Part shown: positions 55,092-64,000 of the stretch, piece after piece
How positions within the stretch are numbered: the stretch's first letter is position 1
Layout: the number at the start of each line of letters is the position of its first letter
Assembly (NCBI GenBank): GCA_963576785.1
Contig: OY756140.1
Coordinates: forward strand, 3,100,001 to 3,164,000
Length of the DNA: 64,000 bases
Reading direction: 5' to 3'
Origin: Chlorophyllum brunneum
Lineage: Eukaryota; Basidiomycota; Agaricomycetes; Agaricales; Agaricaceae
Notes under the pieces: model-generated
The model's database searches: none
What the model saw: only the letters and a program-made list of their open reading frames with translations
What the model was told of the DNA's origin: nothing
Position numbers and translations under genes: made by a program

Positions 55092-57771
55092 TTTTTTTTT
55101 TTTTTTTTTTTTTTTTCAACAATTTATATAGCGGTGCTCGAACGCAGTCCACGTGTACATACATACAAAGGCAGAATGTACAGAATGTTCGGAGAAGGGA
55201 AAGTAAACTACAAGTAAACTAACCCCACAAGACTCGTCGACATCTAGCGCGTACACTAGAGAGATGTTTGGTACCTACGATGTTCAGCGGAAAAGGGAAA
55301 GAAAGGAATTTGGAAAGAGAGTGAGTGAGAGAGAGAAATCGATAGAAGAGAAACTATCTACTCGCAATCACAAGGGGGAACATCAAACGGTACATAGTGT
55401 GTGGGCAGGTATTTACCCGGGCACCACGGGAGAGATGGAAGTTGAATGAAAACTATATAAAATAGTAGACGAGCAAGGAAAGGGGGGATAGAGAAATGAA
55501 TTGGAAATCCATAACCGGGAGAGCAAAAAGAAAAAAGAGAAAAGAAAAGGATCCTACGCAGGCGCAGACCCAAACCTCCTCTGGACTTGATGACGATGTA
55601 ACGGTGGGATTGAACTGGCACAGATACGAGGGCAGTCAGGTTCCAGGGGGAAGCTGAATGCGGAGGGGTTGCGACGCAAGAAGTTGACAAATGTTTTGAT
55701 TGTGTCAACGCCAAAGTGGTGATCGAAGTTGTTGCAACGATACAGGATGTGTGACCACGTTTGCACCATTTGACTGTTGCAGTGGTGGCACAAAAGGTCC
55801 TCGTTAGGAAAGAATCGTAGTTGATATTCTCCAATCGGGGCGTGGCATAGTATGGCGCGACAGGTTCTTGCGAAGAGCTGGGGCTGGTATCCGCATTCTT
55901 GTATCCATGGACCGGACTTGATGTGTGATGGTAAGGCAGAGGCCCCATTCGCTCGCACTGGGAGGTGGAGGAAGGAGCTACCACTGTATTTCTTGAATCC
56001 GAACATGGCCTACCATGTATGGATCGCTCGTTCAGCGGACTTCTTGCGCAGGAAGTCCTTGGAATTAGGGACTTGGTGATTTCGACCCCGGTTAGGCCAG
56101 GTGACCGTTTGGATCCAGTCGTGTGTGGCTTTTTGTATCCCGTACTTGCATTTTGATGGCGTGTGATAAAATGAAAGGTGGTGTTGGTCTGACTTGTTGA
56201 ACCAAGCCAGGAGCGCCTTTGAGGTGAGGATGGACTGTCGTTGGCAGGAATGCGGTGAACAGTCGAGTAGGAGCCGGGAGGCCACAATGGAGTTGGTGAA
56301 CACATGAATGTGCTCAACCTGGTCATAATCGGCAGTAGCGAGCACCTTGGTGATACCTAAGTACTGCGCTACCAGTTCTGTGTCCGTCGACGTGGTTCCT
56401 CCGAGCCTCTTCATAATAGAGCTCCCACCGTCAAGATGTCGAATGGTAGCTGCCGCCGTGAACTGGCTGGCAAGCGGGTTGGGATTGGGGTGGACCGAGC
56501 CGTCCGTACCGATCGTGATGGATTTTGCATCCATCGTTGCATTCGTTGTTACATCATCCCAAAGTGTCTTCAAGAGGTGAGGGTTGTCCCGGTTGAATCC
56601 TATAAAAGTTACATTAGTAGAGAAATGGTCAAGTAACCTACGTCCGGGCCAGAGAGATTTAGAAACGGAACTGAAATGTTCTATATACCGAGTCTCAGGG
56701 GTGGGGCGCGAAAAGTCCATCACAGCTCCTAATGTCTTCTTCTTCTGAACCTCCGTGAAATTCTTGATGTGAAGTCGGTGGGGGGAAGAGTGGTATTCTT
56801 TGGTTAATCTTGCCAAAGCATGTTCATTGTCCAACATATGAAGCCTCGACAATTGTCGTTCGGCCAACTTTTGGAGATAAAGTTTGATGGGCATGAGCCT
56901 TGTGAGGGACTCTACACCGCCAGTGGGAGAAGTCCGGAAGGCCCCGGTGATCCAGAGTGCCGCCCTTCTTTGCATTTTGTTGAGGATTTCACAAGTTCCC
57001 TTGGTGCGGGATCGATTGTGAAACCAAAGTCAATATCTGTATGTCACAACCAGTACAACACACGAGTAGTACAATAGCCTCTTGTTGCTGGGGGACAAGC
57101 CCCTGACGGAGTTCCCCAGCATCTTCATTGCCTTGATCGTAGAGATCACTTTGGCAGAGTAGAATTGTACGTGTTCTTTGAAGGTCAAAGTCTGATCGAA
57201 GTAGAAGCCGAGGTACCGCCAGTGGGTCTTCGGTTTGAGGGGGTAACGACCTGTGAATGGCAGGGATCCCAAGTCAATCGAGGGATTCGAGTCTTGTCTT
57301 GCACGCATGAAGTGAAAGATCTCTGACTTGCCATGTTCAATTTCCAGGCTGAATTCGTTCATGAGCTGCTCCATTTCATGGTACATGTGTTGAAGGATTT
57401 CCACGTTCTTTTCCAGAGACAGGGATTGCGCGACCAAAGTGCCATTGTCGACAAACGACAGGACATCAAAGTCCCACTTGTCGCAGTGTTCCTCCATACG
57501 GATGTCGAATATGTGTAATAGGGGGGCAAGGAATAGAGCGGAGAGAATAGGGCTAAGGGCTGAGCCCTGACCTACTCCTACCACTGCGTCGTATTCCGGG
57601 AAAGTTTCATTGTTCCACCGGTAGGTAGTGTGGCGTTCCTTAAGGTAGTTGTTGAAGAACGCAGCGACCTGGGGGGGAAATCCCTGTCGTCATAGAATTT
57701 CAATCAGGAGATCATGGTTGAGGGAGGGGAAGAATTGGGCCATGTCAAACGCAAGCACCAACATCTTCATC
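55092..57771 (-). mobile_element. LINE-C (-) copy, 5'-truncated in RT
   Basis: Poly(T) 55092-55116, then the LINE-C 3' UTR with its TATATAAATTGTTGA end, ORF2 from RT motif A to the stop. At 57771 it changes to LINE-D ORF1 sequence in the same orientation, giving a D 5' end joined to a C 3' end. No target-site duplication is found for this composite. Confidence 0.88.
55554..57771 (-). pseudogene. LINE-C ORF2, RT to C-terminus, few stops
   Basis: Three open blocks in order: 57030-57584 (GVGQGSALSPILSALF motif B; LSFVDNGTLVAQ, with the second catalytic Asp changed to Asn), 56010-56975 (QRRAALWITGAF; GTDGSVHPNPNPL, TDTELVAQY, FTNSIVAS where the plus copy has FTDS) and 55554-56006 (CHHCNSQMVQTWSHILYRC). 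A TAG separates RAIHTW from AMFGFK; the plus copy has a Gln codon. It is less decayed than the plus copy at most stop positions and lets the ancestral LINE-C sequence be inferred. Confidence 0.87.
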
Positions 57772-58418
57772 CACTGTCGTTGATAGCCTTGCACAATCGA
57801 ATAATCAATTGCGCAAGAGGGTATACTGAATTACCTGGGAGGGTAGTCCAGTCGATATTCTCCACCGTCTTGTTAAGGAAGGTGGAGATGAGATCCAGCA
57901 AGTCCAAGGCCACTTTGAGGTCCCCTGCAACACTTTCGACAGTGTTCAGAAGATGACAGGAGTACGGGGATGAGGAGCTGGAGGAGGAGGGCGCAGGGCT
58001 AGGTGCGCTGGGGGTAGGTCCTGAGGGGGGGTCATGGGATCTTCGTCAAACCCTCCTAACTTGCCAAAATCCTCCACAGCAGGCCCAGGCGATGGCGAGG
58101 TTGCGCATGAAGGGTTGCATGAACCCCTCCTACTGGTGGGAGTTCGAAGAATATCAGGCGGTCCTCTAGTATGACTAGATTCGTGCTGACGACGGATGGG
58201 TCCTGTTGAGGACCTGCGGATGGTGTCGAGGGCGCAGGGGACTCAGGGACATGGTGCCCGGTCCCCCTGCTGAATGGGGGTTGTGATAACATGTGGAATG
58301 GCTGCGGGCATGTTCCTAGGGAACTAGGACACCAGAGCAAGCAAGTACAACAATAGAGACAATGAGCGACTTTGTTTACACTTGTTTACTGGTGGAAGTG
58401 CCGGATAAAGAAGCAATG
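57772..58418 (-). mobile_element. LINE-D 5' end (5' UTR and ORF1 N-terminus)
   Basis: Read on the minus strand it starts near 58418 with ATTGCTTCTTTATCC and contains the ORF1 5' part (similar to 25258-25905), but its coding frame is interrupted by indels. It joins LINE-C RT at 57771. The next piece upstream (58419-58471) is LINE-D C-terminal coding sequence. Confidence 0.8.
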
Positions 58419-58499
58419 CACAAGATATGAGTGCGGGTCTCCAAAGGAGCCCCACACTCACAGCCAATAGGATAGGAGGGCATATTTGCTCCAAGTATC
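58419..58499. mobile_element. Short LINE-D (-) scrap and 28 bp unassigned
   Basis: 58419-58471 matches the LINE-D C-terminal Cys/His coding region on the minus strand (similar to 7600-7655). 58472-58499 shows no match that I can recognise. Confidence 0.6.
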
Positions 58500-58768
58500 A
58501 TATCATCCAGCTGGCAAGGTTACAGCCCCAGATGCTGAACTTTTTGCCATCCGTATGGCTTTGGGAACTGCTGTGGTAGTCTCTGAGGCTGTACACATTG
58601 CAGTTTTTAGGGACTCAATTGGTTCTGCCAAATGAGCTCTTGACCTGTCTATACATTCTGACCAAGAACATTCCCTGGCTGTTTGTTGTCTTTTGTTGGA
58701 TTGGTTCAGGGATCGTCCTGACCATTCCCTCACTTTCTGGTCTGTTCTGTCTTCAGCAAAATGGTCCG
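58500..58768 (+). mobile_element. LINE-D (+) fragment, RNase H
   Basis: The plus strand matches LINE-D RNase H from the PAGKVTAPDAELFAIRM segment to SLTFWSVLSSAKWS, then meets an inverted LINE-D at 58769. The meeting point is head to head without a poly(A). A TGA replaces the Arg codon in SAKRALD near 58632. Confidence 0.78.
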
Positions 58769-61651
58769 TTGGCTGTAGAACTTTGTTCTTACTATCCTTG
58801 AGGACAAGGAAGTTTGAACCACAATAGGAGGAGTCTTGGAAGGTAACCTTCCAGGCCTTCTGAACAGTTGCTACATTGAGTTTACGCAGTAAATTGATGG
58901 ACGTCGCTGGACGATGTCCAGCAGCAACTTGAAGATCAGTGGCAAATAAATGCACATCCTAATGAATGGACCATTCCACCAAAGACAGAATAGACCAGAA
59001 GGTAAGGGAACAGTCAGGACAATCCCTGAACCACTCCAACAGAAGACGACACACTGCCAGGGAATGTCCCTGGCCAGAGTGTATGGACAGGTCAAGGGCT
59101 TGCTTGGCAGAACCATTTGAGTCTGTAAAGACTGCAATATGTACAGCCTCAGAAACTGCCACAGCAGTCCCCACAGCCATACAGATGGCAAAAAGCTCAG
59201 CATCTGGGGCTGTAACTTTGCCAGCTGGGTGACGCAATGTACAAAGCAAACGCATCCCCCTATAAACATGGGCAGCCAAAACCATCTGGTAGTCCCCAAT
59301 CAACAGCAAACTTGTGTCCGTCGCTGTGTAGACCACCTGTCTGTCCTCATGATACTCACCAGGGTATCATTGAGCAAGTCCACTTGACGACCTGCAGGGT
59401 TTCCACCAAGCGAGGCATCGTATGTTTTGCACATCACCTGGGCCGCATAGCAGTCCAGGAGCCGAGAACTAGGGGACGCTTCGAGTGCGAATGGCTCGAA
59501 TGACTCCATTAAGTCTGGCAAACAAGAGTTTGCCTCCGTGACCGGCCCCTTGACCTTGACTGCCTGGGTGGGGGTCATGAGAGCAATTGATCTAGGGTGT
59601 GGAACACAACCCTCTATATACTGATGCCCCATGACAGAGCAGACAGGATTGTTCTCAGAAAGAGTGGCTACCCTGTGTACAGCACGGGTAGCCAGTTTCT
59701 TAAGATGGAGGTGGATGGGGATGAGGCCAGCTAAGGTCTCAACTCCTCCAGTGGGGCTGGTGTGGAATGCACCAGTGATCCACAATGCAGCTTTGCATTG
59801 TATGGTGTTAAGCTGCTTCAGAAGAGCCTTGTTACGGGTACCTTCATAAAACCAGAGTTGGAACCCATATGTAACAATAGGTACTACACACGAGCGATAG
59901 AGAGTCCTCTTCTGTGAAGGAAGAAGACCTCATGATGAGTTACCAAGTATGTCCATGGCCTTGACCATGGACAGAGACTTGGTAGCATAATGCCAAACAT
60001 ACTCTTTGAAGGTAAGAGTGTGATCGACGAAAAAACCCAAGTACCTCCGATGGGTCTTAGGGCATAACGGAGTATTACCGGTATGGGGAGCATACCCCAA
60101 ATCCAGTGGTGGGTTGTCATCTCCCCATTTATGGGAGAAATGAAAAACTTCAGACTTGTTATGCTCGACAGCAAGCCCAAATGAGGTAGTCAAACGATAT
60201 ATAATCTGGTATGCCTGCTTAAGGCATACCAAATTAGGCTCCTAGGTTTTAGCCTGGGTGATGGCAAGGCCATTGTCGACATATGAGAGCAGAGTACTCC
60301 CAAGTGCAATTGCCTCCCTGTCATACAATTTCATGAAGGGGGCGAGATAAAGGCTGGAGAGGATGGGAGAGAGTAACGAGCCCTGACCTACCCCTACATC
60401 TGCCTGTCTGAGATCAGACTTATGGTTTCCCCACGCATATTGCATAGAGCAGCCAACTAAATAAGAGGCAAAGAATCTACCCACGCAGGGGTCAAATCCT
60501 TGCTTCTGCAAAATTGCCAACAACATATTGTGGTTGAGCGAAGGAAAGAACTGAGTGATGTCAAAAGCGACAATGCTAGTCTTGAGGCCCTTGGCCTACC
60601 CTGCACAAACAATGTGGGTTAGGAGCATCCCAGTATCATCAGTGGACCTCTGACGGATACCACCAAGCTAATTTGGATGAAAGACTCCATGCTTGGCCGA
60701 GTCAAACTGGAGGCAATTTGAGATCATCTTTTTGCTAAGCTTGCCAAAGGTGTTCAGGAGCACAATGGGCCTGAATGCCTTAGGTGTTGAGTAGGATGGC
60801 TTGCCCAGTTTTGGTATGATAACCAACAAGCTTTCCTTGAAATGGGATGGCCAATGACCCACACACATGCAGGCATTAGCTATCCTGATGAATAGCTGAA
60901 GAACTTCAGGGTCCTCGGTGATCTCTTTGAGGTGGGTCCACGTTACGTGGTCTGGCCCTGGGGCGGACACACCTGAGCAAGCACTCAGGGCATCCATCAG
61001 CTCTAAGGCTAAGAAATGGACCCACTCCCTAGCCAGAAGACTTGGCAGTGGATCAAGAATGGAAATATCCACAGCTCGGCCAGAAGCTGAATTGTAGGTA
61101 TTGTGGAGTGCATCCCAGAGGTCTGGGAGTGCATGACATGGCTCTCCATTGTACTGGATAGCCTCACAGGGTAGAAGCTTCCACTTCTGGACCCATTCCA
61201 TAAGGTCCCATGGTCACTTGTTGGTAGAAACAATCTCCTTGATGCAAGCATTGAAGAAGTTGCATTTAGCATGCTTCTTAGCACATCTAAAATCAGAGTA
61301 GTCATTGTGAGAATGAGTCTCATGATATCTCCTGAAGGTTTTGCAGCATTCCTGATTCCACCAGGGTTTAGAGCGGCGAGTGATCATGATGTCCACTGCA
61401 TGGGCTTCCCATGCAGTGGAGAAGGCTTCCACCACGGCATGAACCGCAGCTTCAACCTCATCTGTGGTAGTAGGTTCTGGAAGTCTAGCTACTTCACGGA
61501 GGTCCTGGATAACATCAGTGAGGAAGAGCACTACCTCTTTGCCACCATCATGCAGCAGGGTTTTCCTGTGAGTCTCCACTATTGTGGGTGTGACTGGAAG
61601 CACCAGAACTGGTGGAATGTGGTTTGATGGACCCCTAAGGGAGTAATCCAA
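58769..61651 (-). pseudogene. LINE-D ORF2 remnant in six open blocks
   Basis: Blocks: 61214-61651 and 60668-61201 (linker and first RT motifs; SAPGPDHVTWTHLKEI, KAFRPIVLLNTFGKL), 60242-60526 (GVGQGSLLSPIL; LSYVDNG, catalytic Asp changed), 59930-60232 (VEHNKSEVFHFSH), 59300-59785 (AALWITGAF region), 58959-59336 (ATDTSLLLIGDYQ, APDAELFAI, FTDSNGSAK). Breaks are mostly nonsense codons. No function is likely. Confidence 0.8.
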
Positions 61652-61690
61652 CCTAGGCCTATGGGAGATAGACAGGTCTGATGGAACAAA
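58769..61690 (-). mobile_element. LINE-D (-) fragment: linker, RT and RNase H, heavily mutated
   Basis: The reverse strand runs from the endonuclease end (SLRGPSNHIPPV near 61640) through linker and RT to the RNase H C-terminal part at 58769. There is no 3' UTR or tail. At 61691 it turns into LINE-D (+), so it is bounded by inversions on both sides. The segment is more diverged than the D copy at 25258. Confidence 0.83.
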
Positions 61691-62035
61691 TGCACTTCAC
61701 AATACTTACAACTTGGCCTCTGGCTGAGCTGTAGATATTTCTGTTCTTGATCCACTACCAAGCCTTCTGGCTAGGGAGTGGGTCCATTTCTCAGCCTTAG
61801 AGCTGATGGATGCCCTGAGTGCTTGCTCAGGTGTGTCCGCCCCAGGGCCAGACCATGTAACGTGGACCCACCTCAAAGAGATCACTGAGGACCCCAATGT
61901 CCTTCGGCTATTCATTGGGATAGCTGATGCCTGCATGTGTGTGGGTCATTGGCCATCCCATTTCAAGGAAAGCTTGTCAGTTATTATACCAAAGCCGGGC
62001 AAGCCATCCTACTCAACACCTAAGGTGTTTAGGCC
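61691..62035 (+). mobile_element. LINE-D (+) fragment, left of the X mosaic
   Basis: Linker and first RT segment (LMDALSACSGVSAPGPDHV, HLKEITEDPNVLRL, IIPKPGKPSYSTPKVF). It is interrupted at 62035 by the X mosaic and resumes at 63209. AAGGTGTTTAGGCC (62022-62035) and AAGGCATTCAGGCC (63209-63222) are the diverged target-site copies, 11 of 14 identical with only transitions. Confidence 0.85.
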
Positions 62036-63208
62036 TGTCAGCCTAATAGTCGAGTGGTTTGGGTGTAGGCTTAATTCCTACCAGACTGCTTGGCTAGAAG
62101 GTCCTGGGTTTGAAACCTGTGGGGGGGATTTATTCTCAACCATGGGAAGTACCAGTGCACGAGGCGTGGTTACTTAGCAATATTCCCGGGTGACACCGGA
62201 TTAGGTTGTGTGGTCCTGTTTGGTACTGTCACAGGCTAGCATGGGAGTTGTCACACCCAGCCACATAGCAAGTCACATAGTGATGTCACACTGTCACAGT
62301 GTGACCCAGCTATGTGCATCACCCAAGTCCAATATTGGCCAAAGGTGGTGGTGCCCTAATGCCGGGGCCTAACTTGGAAGGATTACCTAAGCCACTGCTG
62401 GAGATAGGGCATTATAAGAAGGGGAATGTCGTGATAACAGTCCGACTTGGAGCGTACTGAAAAAAGCCGCTGAGATAGAATACCCCTCCCAGTCCGCTTC
62501 AGCATAGTTCCGGTAGTTAGTAGACATAACCCAATCTTCAGATTGAGGATGCTAACTAAGTTGGCTTAAAATAACCTCAGGACCAATCTGGTAGCAGTGT
62601 TTGCAAGGTGTAGATCTTAGACAGTTAAGCACAGGGATCCAGGCCATAAGGCATACTGAACCGGCTACTGAGGAATGGGAAGCAACTCTGGGGTAGCACC
62701 TGGGTGAAGTTGTGGGCCGTAGCAGGTGATGTATTGGGGCATGCTGAAAAAAGCCATCGGTTATCAGAGAATGCTCACCTGGCTCGAGAGGACTAAATCC
62801 TACATTGGTTGGCCTGGTACAGGAAAAATAGCCAGGTTCCAGCTCAAGTTGATTCCACATCGCCATTGGCTAAGGCTGGTGGTAAGAGACCCCTCAAGGG
62901 GCTCTATAGATGGGTGAACTAACACTTACTGACCGGGCCTGGTCTCCAGACTGGGTTGCTGGTTGGAAGACCTCCCTACCTGCTTGCCTTCTCTGGCATC
63001 CACTCCCCTCGCCCTCTGGGCTTGGGAGTAGGATGCAATTCCTCCTACCATTGGTCTTGGGCAATGGTACTTATGCTTGGTAGGGCATAGCTACTCTTTC
63101 TCCATAGATACCCACTAGAGTACTCATTTGTATTCCGGCTGCAGGCTGTGTTTGAGCACCACGTAATAAATTGGCCCTAGGCTACGAAAAAAATAAAAAA
63201 TAAAAAAT
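62036..63208 (+). mobile_element. X-core/LINE-A mosaic with short LINE-A 3' UTR
   Basis: 62036-62918 is the complete X core: box A TAGTCGAGTGG (62047-62057), box B GGTTTGAAACC (62107-62117), GTCAC-rich zone (~62245-62310), two CTGAAAAAAGCC motifs (~62457 and ~62744), end CTCTATAGATGGGT. It joins LINE-A 3' UTR at ~62919, only ~265 bp from the LINE end. The AATAAA signal is present. The tail is A7-T-A6-T-A6-T-AA rather than pure poly(A). Diverged target-site copies flank the whole unit. Confidence 0.88.
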
Positions 63209-63780
63209 AAGGCATTCAGGCCCATTATGCTCCTGAACACCTTTGGCAAGCTTATAGCGTTGTTGCCTTTGACATCGCTCAGTTCTTTCCTTCACTCAAC
63301 CACAACATGTTGTTGTTGATTCTACAGAAGCAAGGATTCAACCCCTGTGTTGCCTCTTATTTAGTCGGTCGCTCTATGCAGTATGCATGGGGAGACCATA
63401 AGTCTGATCTCAGACAGGCAGACATAGGGGTAGGTCAGGGCTCATCACTCTCTCCCATCTTTTCCAGCCTTTATCTCGCCCCCTTTATGAAGCTTTATGA
63501 CAGGGAGGCAATTGTGCTCGGGAGTACCCTGCTCTCATATGTTGACGATGGCCTTGCCATTGCCCAGGCTAAGACTTGGGAGCCTAATTTGGTATGCCTT
63601 AAGGAGGCATACCAGATTATCCATTGCCTAACTACCTCATTTGGGCTTGCTGTCAAGTATGACAAGTCTGAAGTTTTTTATTTCTCCCATAAATGGGGAG
63701 ATAATAACCCACCACTGGATTTGGGGTATGCTCCCCATACTGGCGATACTCTAAGACCCATTGGAGGTACTTGGGTTTTT
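63209..63780 (+). mobile_element. LINE-D (+) fragment, right of the X mosaic, with deletions
   Basis: It continues 61691-62035 with RT: FDIAQFFPSLNHN, GVGQGSSLSPIF, LSYVDDGLAIAQAKTWE (motif C intact), VKYDKSEVFYFSH. A deletion of ~165 bp near 63255 removes RT sequence before motif A, and smaller ones lie near 63352 and 63750. It ends at a T-rich tail of an inverted LINE-D. Confidence 0.83.
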
Positions 63781-64000
63781 TCTTCTTTTTTTATTTTTAT
63801 TTTTTAAATCAACATGTTTAAGGTGGTGCACAATTGCAGTCCACCTGTATCTACTATGACATGTAGGCTACAAAGAGGGTAGTATACAAAGATGGGCTCT
63901 CCCCTGGCCGAACTAGACCACCGACAGACGGTCTGGGTGAACGGTCGTGGAAACACACATGAACATGCAAATCCTAGACCAAATATGCAAGCAACCCCTA
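63781..64000 (-). mobile_element. LINE-D (-) 3' UTR, continues beyond the window
   Basis: A T-rich tail with interruptions (TTTTTTTATTTTTATTTTTT) is followed by AAATCAACATGTTTAAGGTGGTG, the complement of the LINE-D 3' end, and its 3' UTR up to the window edge. No coding sequence is included. Confidence 0.85.

Noticed and set aside
61651..61720. LINE twin-priming inversion as the cause of the head-to-head LINE-D junction near 61690
   Set aside because: The two D pieces cover the same linker region rather than adjoining parts of one copy, and there is no shared tail, so simple twin priming does not fit. The cause is left open.
1..64000. Host genes, CRISPR arrays, bacterial operons
   Set aside because: Nearly every stretch over ~100 bp is assigned to LINE-A, LINE-C, LINE-D or X by repetition within the window. 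No other protein families and no spacer-repeat arrays are seen.

Overview
The window is about 64 kb of fungal DNA made almost entirely of nested retrotransposons. I recognise no host gene, rRNA or ordinary tRNA gene. Eukaryote is clear from the poly(A)-tailed non-LTR (LINE) elements. Fungus, probably a basidiomycete, is an inference from the LINE type: ORF1 with zinc knuckles, then ORF2 with APE-type endonuclease, reverse transcriptase (RT), RNase H and a C-terminal Cys/His motif.

I recognise three LINE families and name them locally. LINE-A includes slightly diverged subfamilies and ends in AATAAA plus a GGCCTTAGGCC palindrome and poly(A). LINE-D ends in a GGTGG...CCACC hairpin and ACATGATGATTT plus poly(A). 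LINE-C ends in AAATTGTTGATTTT plus poly(A). A fourth component is a non-autonomous core of about 0.9 kb, called X here. Complete copies start with a tRNA-Leu-like head carrying pol III A and B boxes.

Layout. 1-80 is a LINE-A scrap. 81-4756 is a nearly complete LINE-C (+). 4757-13796 is a patchwork of minus-strand A and D copies. 13797-20322 is a full-length LINE-A (+). 20323-21296 is an X/D mosaic. 21297-22977 is an A/D hybrid. 22978-39645 is a deep nest: an X/A mosaic (-) interrupted by a LINE-A (-), interrupted by a full-length LINE-D (+), interrupted by a young LINE-A (-). 39646-47025 is another LINE-A (-), interrupted by a D insertion and by a mosaic with a diverged X core. 47026-52266 holds two X mosaics in opposite orientations at one target sequence. 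52252-64000 is a mixture of D, C and X-mosaic pieces.

The main result is that all six X-type cores are joined at the same X 3' boundary to a LINE 3' end. That LINE end comes from A or D and starts at a different point each time. Four units have recognisable target-site duplications (TSDs) around the whole mosaic. This is what template switching during target-primed reverse transcription would give: LINE RNA is copied first, then the enzyme jumps to the 3' end of the X RNA.

The LINE reading frames are mostly broken by nonsense codons that look like C-to-T changes (either strand), often with no frameshift over 2-4 kb. LINE-D ORF1 (25383-27347) and the truncated ORF2 of the most deeply nested LINE-A (28328-30235) remain open. 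In all three families the ORF2 start overlaps the ORF1 stop by 4 or 8 nt, suggesting coupled translation.
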